NCBI RefSeq assembly: GCF_001422205.1
Contig: NZ_LMMJ01000007.1
Coordinates: 124,870-188,869 of the forward strand
Origin: Curtobacterium sp. Leaf261
Lineage (GTDB): Bacteria; Actinomycetota; Actinomycetes; Actinomycetales; Microbacteriaceae
Length of the DNA stretch: 64,000 bases
Reading direction: 5' to 3'
Shown here: positions 9,477-17,832 of the stretch, piece by piece
Position numbering within the stretch: position 1 is the first letter of the stretch
How the letters are laid out: every line of letters begins with the position of its first letter
The notes under the pieces: generated by a model
Database searches by the model: none
Told to the model about the DNA's origin: nothing
Seen by the model: the letters and a program-made list of their open reading frames with translations, nothing else
Program-made: the position numbers and the translations under genes

Positions 9477-10256
9477 TTGTCCAAGCGCATCGAGGTCGAC
9501 GGCCTCAACGTCTACTACTCCAAGTTCAAGGCCGTGGAGAACGTCTCCATGACGATCGAGCCCCGCACGGTGACGGCCTTCATCGGCCCGTCCGGCTGCG
9601 GCAAGTCGACGTTCCTCCGCACTCTGAACCGCATGCACGAGGTCATCCCCGGCGCATGGGTCGAGGGCGAGGTCAAGATCGACGGCGACGACCTCTACGC
9701 GCCCGGCGTCGACCCCGTGCTGGTCCGGCGTCAGGTCGGCATGGTGTTCCAGCGCGCGAACCCGTTCCCCACGATGTCCATCAAGGACAACGTGCTCGCG
9801 GGCGTGAAGCTCAACAACAAGCGCATCAGCCGCTCCGAGGCCGACGACGTCACCGAGCGCTCACTCCGCGGTGCGAACCTCTGGAACGAGGTGAAGGACC
9901 GCCTCGACAAGCCCGGCATGGGTCTCTCCGGCGGCCAGCAGCAGCGCCTCTGCATCGCCCGCGCGATCGCCGTGCAGCCCGACGTGCTGCTCATGGACGA
10001 GCCCTGCTCCGCACTCGACCCGATCTCGACGCTCGCGATCGAGGACCTCATCGAGGAGCTGAAGAAGGAGTACACGATCGTCATCGTGACGCACAACATG
10101 CAGCAGGCGTCGCGGGTGTCCGACCGGACCGCGTTCTTCAACATCGCCGGGACGGGTGAGCCGGGCAACCTCATCGAGTACGGCGACACCGCCACGATGT
10201 TCTCGAACCCGACCGTGCAGGCGACCGAGGACTACGTCAGCGGCCGCTTCGGGTGA
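9477..10256 (+). CDS. pstB: Phosphate ABC transporter ATPase PstB
   Basis: 259 residues from a TTG start with AGGA seven bases upstream. ATP hydrolysis by PstB drives phosphate import. Walker [10 protein letters not shown] (about 37-45), signature [16 protein letters not shown], Walker [14 protein letters not shown] and the switch histidine in IVTHNMQQA are all present. [13 protein letters not shown] and CSALDPIST are PstB hallmarks. Last gene of the operon; no phoU follows here. Confidence 0.95.
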   Translation: MSKRIEVDGLNVYYSKFKAVENVSMTIEPRTVTAFIGPSGCGKSTFLRTLNRMHEVIPGAWVEGEVKIDGDDLYAPGVDPVLVRRQVGMVFQRANPFPTMSIKDNVLAGVKLNNKRISRSEADDVTERSLRGANLWNEVKDRLDKPGMGLSGGQQQRLCIARAIAVQPDVLLMDEPCSALDPISTLAIEDLIEELKKEYTIVIVTHNMQQASRVSDRTAFFNIAGTGEPGNLIEYGDTATMFSNPTVQATEDYVSGRFG

Positions 10257-10301
10257 TCGATCGGTCCCACTGGTCGCGCCGGTGACGGACGCGACGGGAT
10301 G

Positions 10302-10347
10302 ACGGACTGGAGGGACGGTGCCAGCTGGCACCGTCCCTCCAGTCCGT
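10302..10347. repeat. Dispersed palindrome, GGAGGGACGG family (copy B)
   Basis: A 46-bp perfect palindrome with arms of 23 bases; the central ACTGGAGGGACGG plus TGCCAG and its complement is the same core as copy A at 7273-7314. It sits 45 bases after pstB. Confidence 0.85.
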
Positions 10348-10376
10348 GGTGGTGCCGGCCCGGCGCGCGTCGGCGA

Positions 10377-10435
10377 ATGAGAAGTGCCCACCTGTCGGAC
10401 CGCGTTCGCGAACCCGACAGATGGGCACTTCTCAT
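10377..10435. terminator. Bidirectional terminator between pstB and the anti-sigma gene
   Basis: The 22-base arms at 10377-10398 and 10414-10435 pair with one mismatch (ATGAGAAGTGCCCA, then C or T, then CTGTCGG) around a 15-base loop. It lies between convergent genes and can act on both strands: GAGAAGTG and CACTTCTC ends give a mildly U-rich exit. Confidence 0.7.
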
Positions 10436-10455
10436 GCGGCAGATCCGCAGCGTGA

Positions 10456-11319
10456 CTACGCGGTGGTCGTGACCGCTGCGATCGGGTCCGTCGTGGGCTG
10501 CGCCGAGCCGCCCTTCGGTTCGATCGTGATGCCGACGGTGATGCCGTCGGTCCGCTTGCCGGAGAGCACCGCCGACGACGTGCCGCCATCGACTTCGTTC
10601 ATGAGGCCAGCCGACGTGATCTTCGAGCCGATGTACCAGAGCTCGTAGGTCTTGCCAGCCGGTGCGGGTCCGACACCCTTGAGGATGACCCCGCTCTTGC
10701 CGAGCTTGTCCGACCACACCACGGTCGCGGTCCCACCGGTCGAGACGTCCGTCGTCGACCGCTTGAAGTCCGCCGCCGCAGTGATGCGGTCGACCCCGGA
10801 GGCCTGCTGCGTCTGCGACTGCTCGGGGTTCGTGAGTGCGTTGAAGCCGAGGCCGGCGCCGGTGAACACCGCGGTGACGGCAGCAGCAGCTGCGAGCACC
10901 ATCGCCGGACGCTGGAACCAGCGTGCCCGAGCTCGGCCGGTCGCCGTGTGGGTCGAGGCGCCGACGGTCGGTGCGGTGATGTCGGAGACCGTCGCCATGT
11001 CGGACACCGTGGCGTTCGGCTCGATCGTCGGCTCCGACACGGACTCTGCAGTCGTGTCGCTGTGCCGAGCGGTCTGCGCCGGACGCTGCGGGGTGGTGGC
11101 GATCTTCGCCATCAGGGACGCCTTGAGCTCGGCAGGCGGGTCCACCGTCTTGACCGCGTAGGCCAAGAGGAGTGCCGTCTGGCGGAGCGAGTCCGCCTCG
11201 GCCCGCATGTCGTCCGAGGTCGCGAGCGCTGCCTCGATCGCCTGGCGCTCGGCCTCGTCCACGGCGTCGAGTGCGTAGGAACCGGTCATGAGTTCCATGT
11301 CGTCGGATCGGCCGTTCAT
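10456..11319 (-). CDS. RskA-type anti-sigma factor
   Basis: 287 residues; start ATG overlaps the sigK stop (ATGA), so the pair is translationally coupled. A cytoplasmic N-terminal domain (MELMTGSYALDAVDEAERQAIEAAL), which binds the sigma factor, is followed by a Thr/Ser-rich linker, one membrane helix (PAMVLAAAAAVTAVFTGAGLGF, about 146-167) and an extracellular RskA domain with VVWSDKLGKSGVILKGVGPAP and TYELWYI. No HxxxCxxC zinc motif, as in RskA. It should hold SigK inactive until regulated proteolysis. Confidence 0.88.
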   Translation of the reverse strand: MNGRSDDMELMTGSYALDAVDEAERQAIEAALATSDDMRAEADSLRQTALLLAYAVKTVDPPAELKASLMAKIATTPQRPAQTARHSDTTAESVSEPTIEPNATVSDMATVSDITAPTVGASTHTATGRARARWFQRPAMVLAAAAAVTAVFTGAGLGFNALTNPEQSQTQQASGVDRITAAADFKRSTTDVSTGGTATVVWSDKLGKSGVILKGVGPAPAGKTYELWYIGSKITSAGLMNEVDGGTSSAVLSGKRTDGITVGITIEPKGGSAQPTTDPIAAVTTTA

Positions 11320-11915
11320 GACGTCACCCCCATCTCATCGCGAAGTCTGATCATCCCGTCACGCAGACGGGTCTTGACGGTGCCGATCGGGACACCGAGG
11401 ATGCCGGCCATCTCGCTGTGCGAGTAGCCGCCGTAGTAGGCCATGGTGACGGCCTGACGCTGGAACTCCGTGAGCCTGGCGAGTGCGCGGCTCACGCGTT
11501 CGTGTTCGATGCGGATCTCCACCGACTCCGTGACGGAGTCGAAGTCCGTCTCGAAGTCGCGGATGCCGACCTTGACGTCGCGGTCCCGCGACGCCTGGGC
11601 GGCGCGGATCCGGTCCACCGCGCGGCGGTGGGCCATGGTGAGGATCCAGCTCGGTGCGGAGCCGCGGGCGGTGTCGAAGCGGCTGGCGTTCTGCCAGACC
11701 TCGAGGAACACCTCCTGCGTAACCTCCTCGGACTGCGCGTGGTCCTTGAGGAGCCGCGTGATCAGTCCGAGAACCCGCCCGGAGAGCTGGTCGTAGAGTG
11801 CGGAGAACGCCTGCTGGTCGCCGGACGCGACCTTGGTGAGCAGTTCGTCGGGCGACACGATCGGCGAGGCTGTTGCCTCGAAGCCTTCGGTATCGCGGGT
11901 CACGAGTGTCAGCAT
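11316..11915 (-). CDS. sigK: ECF RNA polymerase sigma factor, SigK family
   Basis: 199 residues from the ATG at 11915, which has GGAGGAAAA ten bases upstream. Region 2 runs over FSALYDQLSGRVLGLITRLL and EEVTQEVFLEVWQNASRFD; region 4 over QRQAVTMAYYGGYSHSEMAG and GTVKTRLRDGMIRLR. Length and the partner RskA-type protein match SigK, which in mycobacteria drives its own operon and secreted antigen genes under redox control. The regulon here is unknown. Coupled to the anti-sigma gene by ATGA. Confidence 0.88.
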   Translation of the reverse strand: MLTLVTRDTEGFEATASPIVSPDELLTKVASGDQQAFSALYDQLSGRVLGLITRLLKDHAQSEEVTQEVFLEVWQNASRFDTARGSAPSWILTMAHRRAVDRIRAAQASRDRDVKVGIRDFETDFDSVTESVEIRIEHERVSRALARLTEFQRQAVTMAYYGGYSHSEMAGILGVPIGTVKTRLRDGMIRLRDEMGVTS

Positions 11916-12011
11916 TGCAGGTTTTCCTCCTTCCGGTGTCCAAACAGTGGGTACATCTGGTCGGACCGACCCGGAACTCGGCATCGGCCGCGACGATCGG
12001 GGACGATGAAG

Positions 12012-12081
12012 CCACCGGACCTCGTGCGGCCCGCAGGGAATTGGCCCGGAGGCCCGGGTCGCACGAGGTTTCGTCCGGTGG
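12012..12081. repeat. Long imperfect hairpin upstream of sigK
   Basis: CCACCGGAC and CTCGTGCG at 12012-12028 pair with CGCACGAG and GTCCGGTGG at 12060-12081, with a five-base bulge (GTTTC) on the right arm. Role unknown; about 100-165 bases upstream of the sigK start. Confidence 0.6.
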
Positions 12082-12189
12082 TGCAATCGGCCGTCCCGCC
12101 GTCACACCACTCATTCGGCACCCGGTGCTGAACGGATTGGGTACCGATCTCGAGACGGGCTGCGGAGCGGGCGGTCCGCGGCGGAGCCG

Positions 12190-12325
12190 CCGGGTCGGCC
12201 TTGCGGCGGGGCGGCCGGTCGGCCTGGCCGGCGTCCAGCGAGGGGGGCACGGCCGGTCGGCCTGGCCGGCGGCGGGGCTGCGTGGCCGGCGGCCAGCGGC
12301 GGGGCGGTCGGCCTGGCCGGCAGTG
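12190..12325. repeat. GC-rich interspersed repeats
   Basis: Several near copies of GGTCGGCCTGGCCGGC or its part GGTCGGCCTGGCCGG occur at roughly 12219, 12252 and 12307, separated by GGCGGGGC-rich spacers. They look like degenerate tandem duplication with no coding capacity. Confidence 0.55.
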
Positions 12326-12585
12326 GGCCAGCGACCAGCGGACTGGAGGCACGGCGCGCGCCCCACGGTCGGCGCGCGTCGCGCTCGCTGCCGGGCATGC
12401 GAAAGCCGGGCCGCAGAAACGCCTCTCGGCGCGAGGCCGCTCGAAGCGGCTAAATTTGGAGCCCGGGGTTACTGCGGCCCGGCGAGGATGAGCTTACAGA
12501 AGCCGAGCCGGATGTCCGCCCGTGTTCACTCAGGGTGGACAGCAACCGCTCCGGGCGTGTCCGGGTCCGACGGCCGGACCCAGAG

Positions 12586-12659
12586 GTGTTCAGAACACCC
12601 TCGTCCAGGTCGAACACGCGTATCGGCGTGTGCAGCATGGACGGGAGTGTTCAGAACAC
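12586..12659. repeat. 74-bp nested palindromic element, copy 1
   Basis: Two perfect 13-bp palindromes GTGTTCAGAACAC at 12586-12598 and 12647-12659 enclose a 48-base interior that is itself dyad-like, with GTCCA and TGGAC near the ends and CGAACACGCG-TATCG-GCGTGT in the middle. The second copy at 20243-20316 has the same 61-base spacing between palindromes. Confidence 0.85.
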
Positions 12660-12698
12660 GTCCGCGGACCAGGCAGCGAACGACCATCGGCGGACCTG

Positions 12699-13328
12699 TC
12701 AGTCGAGGTCGTCGCGGCGCCACATCGCCGCAGCGGCCGTCAGGTCTTCCGCGAGCTCTGAGAGCCGGAGCGCACGACGCGTGAGTTCCGCCGCCCGCTC
12801 CCCCGCGGTCAGGTCGGAGTCGTCCGCGACGCTCGTCGCACCGGCGGCCGCGAGACGACAGAACGCCGCACCCCGCTCGAGTGCGACCGCGAAGTCGCCG
12901 GTGTAGAGGCCGCGGAGGATCTGATCGGCGAGCGCGACGATCTCCGCGGGGCCCGTCGGCTGCTCGGCGCCGGCGACGGCCTGGTCGATCGTGGAGACCG
13001 CGAGCGTGCCGCGCTGGAAGAAGTCCGCGACCTCCTCCGGGTTCTGCCGGATGAGCGTCCGCACGAGGTAGATGCGCCACAGCGCACCCGGGAGGGTGTG
13101 CGCGCCGACGGTGGCCCACAGCTCGGCGAGCGCGTCGATGCCGTGCGTGTCCGTGTAGGTGACGAGGCGCTCGACGACCTCGGGGTCTGGATCGGTGCGC
13201 ACTCGATGCACGAGCGCCGACGCGGTCTCGTGCGCGACGCGGTTGATCAGTGCGGGGTCCGAGCCGCCCTGCAGGGACTCGAACTCCGCGTCGGTGAACT
13301 GCACGGGGCGGTGGTGTTCGCGTGGCAT
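12699..13328 (-). CDS. Conserved actinobacterial protein of unknown function (209 aa)
   Basis: ATG start at 13328. Soluble, mostly helical, with no signal peptide or membrane segment; begins MPREHHRPVQFTDAEFESLQGG, followed by RVAHETASALVHRVR and WRIYLVRTLIRQNPEEVADFF. I recognise this as a type conserved across Microbacteriaceae but with no established role; names seen for such proteins in databases may be unreliable. It stands alone, with the repeat element just after its stop. Confidence 0.75.
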   Translation of the reverse strand: MPREHHRPVQFTDAEFESLQGGSDPALINRVAHETASALVHRVRTDPDPEVVERLVTYTDTHGIDALAELWATVGAHTLPGALWRIYLVRTLIRQNPEEVADFFQRGTLAVSTIDQAVAGAEQPTGPAEIVALADQILRGLYTGDFAVALERGAAFCRLAAAGATSVADDSDLTAGERAAELTRRALRLSELAEDLTAAAAMWRRDDLD

Positions 13329-13452
13329 CGGTACGAGTGTAGGCGTGACCCCGGACAGCGTCCTGGCGGCCGGGTATGGTCATCCGGCAGGGAGCGCTCC
13401 CGGTCCGAGAGTCCATCAGTCGTGGATCTCCGGGGGCGGAATGGAGAACCTC

Positions 13453-13614
13453 ATGAACGCACTCGTCATCATCCTGGCCGTCATCGCCGTCATCCTGCTG
13501 TTCGTCGGCGGGTTCGTCGCGAGCGTCAAGTTCCTGCTCTGGGTCGGCATCGTCCTGCTCGTCATCGCCGTCATCGCGTGGCTGCTCCGCACCCTGACCG
13601 GCCGTCGGAGCTGA
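13453..13614 (+). CDS. Small two-helix membrane protein (53 aa)
   Basis: I chose the ATG at 13453 because GGAG sits six bases upstream; an in-frame ATG at 13441 would add MENL. The product is almost all membrane: helix 1 about residues 2-24, helix 2 about 28-46, then a basic LRTLTGRRS tail. No family recognised. Followed by a clear hairpin terminator, which supports a real transcript. Confidence 0.65.
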   Translation: MNALVIILAVIAVILLFVGGFVASVKFLLWVGIVLLVIAVIAWLLRTLTGRRS

Positions 13615-13635
13615 TCCGGTCCCATCCACACGCCG

Positions 13636-13663
13636 GCCCGTCATCCGTTCGCGGATGGCGGGC
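13636..13663 (+). terminator. Hairpin terminator with TTCG loop
   Basis: GCCCGTCATCCG at 13636-13647 pairs with CGGATGGCGGGC at 13652-13663 (one T-G wobble) around a TTCG tetraloop, 21 bases after the stop of the 53-residue membrane protein. Confidence 0.75.
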
Positions 13664-13731
13664 TGTCGTCGTTCCTGGCGACCTCGGCGGGGCGGGATCC
13701 GGTCACCGGCGGCGCGATACCCTGGTGCGGA

Positions 13732-13804
13732 GGGCCTCTAGCTCAGTTGGTAGAGCACCGGACTTTTAATCCGAGGGTCGTGGGTTCGAGCCCCACGGGG
13801 CCCA
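13732..13804 (+). tRNA. tRNA-Lys (anticodon UUU)
   Basis: Cloverleaf read by hand: acceptor GGGCCTC with GGGGCCC, D-arm GCTC/GAGC, anticodon loop CTTTTAA with TTT at 13765-13767, T-arm GTGGG/CCCAC around TTCGAGC, discriminator A at 13804. CCA is not encoded. The anticodon stem has one C-A mismatch at its base. Confidence 0.95.
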
Positions 13805-13879
13805 CTCGACGGTTGGAACGCCCACTCGACTTTTCATCCGAGGGTCGTGGGTTCGAGCCCCACGGGGCCCACTCGACGG
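13761..13879 (+). repeat. Duplicated 3' half of tRNA-Lys
   Basis: The 52 bases from 13761 to 13812, covering the anticodon loop, T-arm, acceptor strand and eight bases past the tRNA, recur at 13828-13879 with one change (TTTTAAT to TTTTCAT). The period is 67 bases. The second copy lacks an acceptor 5' strand and D-arm, so it is not a functional tRNA. Confidence 0.9.
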
Positions 13880-14001
13880 AAGTCATCGACGTAATTCGAC
13901 CTGGGGGGCGCGTTAACGGCCCGGATGCCGTAGCGTGTCCTGCACCAGTCGATGCGCAGCACCGTGCACCGCAAGTAGCAGAACAAGGAAACAACGCAGT
14001 C

Positions 14002-14205
14002 ATGGCAACAGGCATCGTCAAGTGGTTCAACGCTGAAAAGGGCTTCGGCTTCATCGCGGCCGACGACGGCAGTGGGGACCTCTTCGCCCACTACTCGGCA
14101 ATCCAGACGGGCGGCTACCGCTCGCTCGAGGAGAACCAGCGCGTCGAGTTCGACGTCGCGACCAGCCCCAAGGGGCTCCAGGCGGAGAACATCCGCATCG
14201 TCTGA
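14002..14205 (+). CDS. Cold-shock protein, CspA family
   Basis: 67 residues, the standard size. [19 protein letters not shown] carries RNP1 (KGFGFI) and DLFAHYSAI carries RNP2, the two single-stranded nucleic-acid binding motifs of the OB fold. It is an RNA chaperone. The roughly 120-base leader between the tRNA duplication and the ATG is typical for cold-shock mRNAs that are structurally regulated. A double hairpin follows. Confidence 0.95.
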   Translation: MATGIVKWFNAEKGFGFIAADDGSGDLFAHYSAIQTGGYRSLEENQRVEFDVATSPKGLQAENIRIV

Positions 14206-14219
14206 TCTTCAGATACACC

Positions 14220-14275
14220 CCGGTCCCTCGAGGGACCGGTGGCGCACGCGGGCTTCCTTCGGGGGCCCGCGTTTC
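14220..14275 (+). terminator. Palindrome plus hairpin terminator after the cold-shock gene
   Basis: A perfect 20-bp palindrome CCGGTCCCTCGAGGGACCGG at 14220-14239 is followed by CGCGGGC (14247-14253) paired with GCCCGCG (14265-14271) and then TTTCG. Confidence 0.8.
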
Positions 14276-14386
14276 GTCGTTCCGGGGAAGCTGGCGGTCG
14301 GGCGGCAGCCCGGTACTCGCTCGGTCGCGCACCCTGATGCCCGCTCGGGCAGGAGCCCGGCGCTCGTGCGCGAGTAGCGTGAAGCG

Positions 14387-15136
14387 GTGCTCATGACTGC
14401 TGCCACGGCGCTCTCCGCCGCTGCCGACACGGGACTCCTGGCGGGCCAGGGGCCGGTCCAGATCGGTGAGCTGCTCCTGGCGTTCGGGCTGTCGTCCCTC
14501 ATCGGCCTCGAACGACTGCTCCGCGGCAAGAGCGCCGGCCTCCGCACGCAGGCCATCGTCGGGACGACCGCGGCCCTCATGCTCATCGTGAGCAAGTACG
14601 GCTTCTTCGACGTGCTCGGCCCCGGTGTCACGCTCGATCCGTCACGCGTCGCCGCCCAGATCGTCTCCGGCGTCGGGTTCCTCGGCGCCGGGCTCATCCT
14701 CACCCGTCGCGGAGCCGTCCGCGGACTCACGACGGCCGCAGCGGTCTGGGAGACGGCGGCGATCGGCATGGCCGCCGGTGCGGGACTGTGGCTGCTCGCG
14801 CTCGTCGTCACGGCCCTGCACTTCGTGATCGTCTTCGGCTACACCGCCCTCGCCCGGCGGCTCCCCGGCGCGGGCGAGTCAGCTGTCCAGCTCCGCATCA
14901 CCTACCTCGACGGCCAGGGCCTCCTCCGCACGATCCTCGGTGCGCTCACGACCGAGGGGTGGCGCGTGTCCCGACTCCGGACGGCGGACGACGTCGACCC
15001 GGGCGAGGGCGCCCGGCTCGCGACCGTCCTGGTGAGTATGCACGGCGACGAACCGGTCGAGCGCCTCGTGACGCGGATGGGCTCGCTCGTGGGCGTGACC
15101 GACGTGAGTCCGGTCGACGAGGACGACCTGGACTGA
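14387..15136 (+). CDS. MgtC/SapB-family membrane protein
   Basis: 249 residues from a GTG. The N-terminal membrane domain has the family signature GLSSLIGLERLLRGKSAGLRT split by the motif RTQAIVGTTAALMLIVS, and GVGFLGAGLIL, over about five helices; the C-terminal 90 residues are a soluble ACT-like domain. In pathogens MgtC supports growth at low magnesium and inside macrophages by modulating P-type or F-type ATPases; in a soil or plant bacterium the role is unknown. Single gene. Confidence 0.88.
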   Translation: MLMTAATALSAAADTGLLAGQGPVQIGELLLAFGLSSLIGLERLLRGKSAGLRTQAIVGTTAALMLIVSKYGFFDVLGPGVTLDPSRVAAQIVSGVGFLGAGLILTRRGAVRGLTTAAAVWETAAIGMAAGAGLWLLALVVTALHFVIVFGYTALARRLPGAGESAVQLRITYLDGQGLLRTILGALTTEGWRVSRLRTADDVDPGEGARLATVLVSMHGDEPVERLVTRMGSLVGVTDVSPVDEDDLD

Positions 15137-15325
15137 GCCGCGCGCCGATCTCGACACGCGCAGGGTACGTCCCTGACCGGTCATCGGGGTACATGCCGTC
15201 CACAGCACAATCACTGCTGATCTTGTGCACAGCCCAGGCTCCGTTCAGTGGATCACTGGGTCGGCGTCGATAGTGTCCTTCCTGGATCCGCTCCTCGGGT
15301 CCACGAGCACCATCGCACGATCACC

Positions 15326-15775
15326 ATGAACGGGGTACACACCGTGACCAAGCCCATCGACGCCCTCCCGAACGACGCCACATCCCGCACGCCGCGGATG
15401 ATGGACCTCGCCTCGGCGGTGTCGGAGCGCGTCGGCGGCGAACCGTCGGCGGCGAGCCGGCCGGTCATCCTCCCCGCGTCGGGTGCCTCGGCAGCGGATC
15501 GGACCCCGGCCGAGCGAGTGATCCACACCCACGTCGCGACCCTGGGCGACGACATACTCCTCGACGAGCTGCGCCGGAGCACCCGGGTGTCCACCCGTCA
15601 GATCCGCCTGGACTTCACCGAGGTCCACACGCCGGCCAAGGTGCTCGGCTACGTGCGTCGGCAGCGCAAGCAGTTCATCGCCCTCCGCGGTGACGACCCC
15701 GCCTGGGCCGAGGAGATCGGTCAGTACCCGAGTGAGTCCCTCGCGGTCGAGGCCCTCCGGATGCGGCGCGCCTGA
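15326..15775 (+). CDS. Unknown protein, about 149 aa
   Basis: The ATG at 15326 or the GTG at 15344 could start it; neither has a strong ribosome-binding site. The first 60 residues are disordered (Ala, Ser, Pro rich). The C-terminal half is structured and basic: VIHTHVATLGDDILLDELRR, RQIRLDFTEVHTPAKVLGYV, RRQRKQFIALRGDDPAW. It could be a small DNA- or RNA-binding protein, but I recognise no domain. Codon usage is like that of its neighbours, favouring a real gene. Confidence 0.6.
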   Translation: MNGVHTVTKPIDALPNDATSRTPRMMDLASAVSERVGGEPSAASRPVILPASGASAADRTPAERVIHTHVATLGDDILLDELRRSTRVSTRQIRLDFTEVHTPAKVLGYVRRQRKQFIALRGDDPAWAEEIGQYPSESLAVEALRMRRA

Positions 15776-15836
15776 CGGAGCGATCACAGCGCCGCGACAC
15801 ACGGGCATGCAACGAGTGTCACCAGACGGCACCGGT

Positions 15837-15884
15837 GGCGGACGGGAGGCACGGGTCCAGCTGGATCCGTGCCTCCCGTCCGCC
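15837..15884. repeat. Dispersed palindrome, GACGGGAGGCACGG variant
   Basis: A 48-bp palindrome: GGCGGACGGGAGGCACGG and its complement CCGTGCCTCCCGTCCGCC flank GTCCAGCTGGAT, with one G-T mismatch pair. It lies between the convergent unknown gene and galM and may act as a terminator for both. Confidence 0.85.
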
Positions 15885-15898
15885 ACGCGGTGCGTCCG

Positions 15899-16831
15899 TC
15901 AGGACGGGATCCGACGGATCCCCCAGCTGCCGGTCCACGATTCGTCGGGCTCGAGCCAGCGGAGGCCCTCCCCCGAGTTGAGCGCATTCGCCGGCGCCGT
16001 CATCGGCTCGACCGCGAGCGCGAGGCCCTTGCCGTCGCCGCGCGGGTACTCCCGCGAGGTGAACACCTGCGCGTAGGGGAACGATGCGTCCTGCCACAGC
16101 TCGACACCGTCACCGTCGGGCGCGTGCACGATCGTCCGCCGCACACCCTCCGCGTCCGGGGTGATGTCGGTGTACGCCGTGTCAAGCTCGCTCTCGCCGA
16201 CCACCCGGCCAGCGCGGAGGTCGAGGGGTGTGCCGTCGACGGGCTCGGTGCCGTCCGGGATCTTCCGCTCGTCGGTGGTGAACGCCGTCGCCGCGTCGAG
16301 CGTGACGACGAGCTCCTCGACCGGGGCGTCCCCGGCGCGCAGGTAGGGGTGGTTCCCGACGGCGAACGGTGCCCGGACGTCGGAGCGGTTCACGACCTCG
16401 TGCGTCACGCGGATGCCGTCGTCGGTGAGTTCGTGGTGGACGCGTGTCTCGAGGACGAACGGCCAGCCGTGCTGCGGGTAGATCGTCGCCTCCTGCACGA
16501 GCGACGACTCCGTCTGCTCGACCACGCGGTAGGGGTGGTAGCGGAGCAGACCGTGCGACGCGTTGCCGTACTTCGGCTCCGTGACGTCGAGCTGCTGGGC
16601 GGTGCCGTCGTGCTCCCAGACACCCCCGGCGACGCGGTTCGGCCACGGCACGAGCACGATGCCACACGCGCCGGCCGGCACCTCGTCGGCACCGAACGCC
16701 TCGGTGAGCGCGAACCCGTTGACGCTCAGCTGCCGGATGCCCGCCGCGACCTGGGTGACCACGGCCTCGACGACACCGTCGGGTCCCGCGTGCCTGAGGT
16801 GGTACTGGCCACCGGTGGGTGCTGTGGTCAT
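15899..16831 (-). CDS. galM: Aldose 1-epimerase (galactose mutarotase family)
   Basis: 310 residues; ATG at 16831 overlaps the DeoR stop (ATGA). It interconverts alpha and beta anomers of galactose or related aldoses. Motifs: VLVPWPNRVAGG, NASHGLLRYHPYRV, a catalytic-type histidine in AVGNHPYLRAG, and EPMTAPANALNSGEGLRWLEP near the end. The divergent galT-galK pair makes galactose the likely substrate. Confidence 0.9.
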   Translation of the reverse strand: MTTAPTGGQYHLRHAGPDGVVEAVVTQVAAGIRQLSVNGFALTEAFGADEVPAGACGIVLVPWPNRVAGGVWEHDGTAQQLDVTEPKYGNASHGLLRYHPYRVVEQTESSLVQEATIYPQHGWPFVLETRVHHELTDDGIRVTHEVVNRSDVRAPFAVGNHPYLRAGDAPVEELVVTLDAATAFTTDERKIPDGTEPVDGTPLDLRAGRVVGESELDTAYTDITPDAEGVRRTIVHAPDGDGVELWQDASFPYAQVFTSREYPRGDGKGLALAVEPMTAPANALNSGEGLRWLEPDESWTGSWGIRRIPS

Positions 16832-17775
16832 CGCTCGTGCTCCTGTCGTTCGCTGTCGCCCTGGTGGTGCCCGTCCGCGACGATCACCCGGAGTCCGGTG
16901 CCACGGAGCAGCGCGAGGTCGTCCTCGTCTGCGGCGGCGGTCACCAGGACGTCCACGCTGTCGAGTGCGCCGACCACCCCGATGTGCGACCGTCCGAGCT
17001 TCGCCCCGTCGGCCACCACCACCGTACGCCGGGCGGTGCTCGCGAGGAGCCGCTTGACCTCGGCCTCCGGGAGGTTCACGTTCGTGACCCCGTGCTCGAC
17101 CGAGACCCCCGAGCACCCGATCACGGCGACGTCCGCGGCGATCATCGGGAGCACCGTCCCGACGAACGGGGCGACGAGCGAGTGCTGCAGCGGGCGGAGG
17201 GTGCCGCCGGTCACGACGACGGTGAACCGCGGCACGGCGGCCTCGAGCACGAGTGCGTTCGTGAGGGAGTTCGTCACGATCGTCACGTCGATGAGGTCCT
17301 CACGTGCCACGAGCGCCTCGGCCACGGCGGCCGTGGTGGTCCCGACGTCGAGCACCACGCACTCCCCCGAGCGGACGAGCGCCGCGGTCGCCCGACCGAT
17401 GGCAGCCTTCGCGGGGGCATCCTGGACCGCGGTCTCCTCGAACGGGCGCTCCTGCCGGAGGACCGCCCCGACGGGGATCGCGCCGCCGTGCACCCGCCGC
17501 ACCCGACCCGCGAGCTCGAGTGCACCGAGGTCCGCCCGGACCGTGACTTCGCTCGTGCCGAGGGCTGCTGCCAGCGACGACGTCCGGACGAGACCGGGAG
17601 CGGCGTCGACGATGGCGACGATCCGGTCCTGTCGGAGCGGGGCCGGCAGGACACCGCCCTGGAGGAACGCGGCGGCATCCGACGGATCGTCACGATGGGC
17701 GGGCGGCCGGGTCCCGCTCCCGTGCTGGTCGCGCCCGCCCTGGTCGCGCCCGCTCTGGTCTCGGGCCGATGTCAT
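16828..17775 (-). CDS. DeoR/GlpR-family sugar regulator
   Basis: 315 residues from the ATG at 17775. After a Gln/Arg/Gly-rich N-terminal tail, a winged helix-turn-helix (VRTSSLAAALGTSEVTVRADLGALE, with the HTH near residues 65-90) is followed by VHGGAIPVGAV and a DeoR sensor domain with DVGTTTAAVAEAL, TNSLTNALVL and VVVADGAKLGRSHIGVVG. It is cotranscribed with galM and faces galT-galK, so it probably represses the galactose divergon and responds to a sugar phosphate. Confidence 0.88.
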   Translation of the reverse strand: MTSARDQSGRDQGGRDQHGSGTRPPAHRDDPSDAAAFLQGGVLPAPLRQDRIVAIVDAAPGLVRTSSLAAALGTSEVTVRADLGALELAGRVRRVHGGAIPVGAVLRQERPFEETAVQDAPAKAAIGRATAALVRSGECVVLDVGTTTAAVAEALVAREDLIDVTIVTNSLTNALVLEAAVPRFTVVVTGGTLRPLQHSLVAPFVGTVLPMIAADVAVIGCSGVSVEHGVTNVNLPEAEVKRLLASTARRTVVVADGAKLGRSHIGVVGALDSVDVLVTAAADEDDLALLRGTGLRVIVADGHHQGDSERQEHER

Positions 17776-17793
17776 GCGCCCATCTTCGTCTGC

Positions 17794-17832
17794 TTGCGTT
17801 CTCTTTCGCAACGTTTCGGTCGGGGGTACAGT
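17794..17832 (+). promoter_or_regulatory. galT promoter with overlapping inverted repeat
   Basis: TTGCG at 17794 and CGCAA ending at 17811 form an inverted repeat around TTCTCTTT. It overlaps a -35-like TTTCGC (17804-17809), followed after 17 bases by TACAGT (17827-17832). The layout suggests repression by the DeoR protein. Predicted by eye. Confidence 0.5.

Larger units (their letters stand above)
11916..12698. other. 783-base gene-free region upstream of sigK
   Basis: I find no credible coding region: open frames here are compositional artefacts rich in Arg, Pro and Gly. It contains the sigK leader and promoter side (from 11916), a long imperfect hairpin at 12012-12081, a block of GGTCGGCCTGGCCGGC-like repeats at about 12190-12325, and the 74-bp nested palindrome at 12586-12659. 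Such a long gap is unusual against the compact surroundings. Confidence 0.7.

Noticed and set aside
12599-12646. LexA/SOS box inside the 74-bp element
   Set aside because: The interior has CGAACACGCG but not the second GTTCGA half at the required spacing, and copy 2 diverges from it further.
13828-13871. Second functional tRNA-Lys
   Set aside because: The copy has no 5' acceptor strand or D-arm, so it cannot fold as a tRNA.
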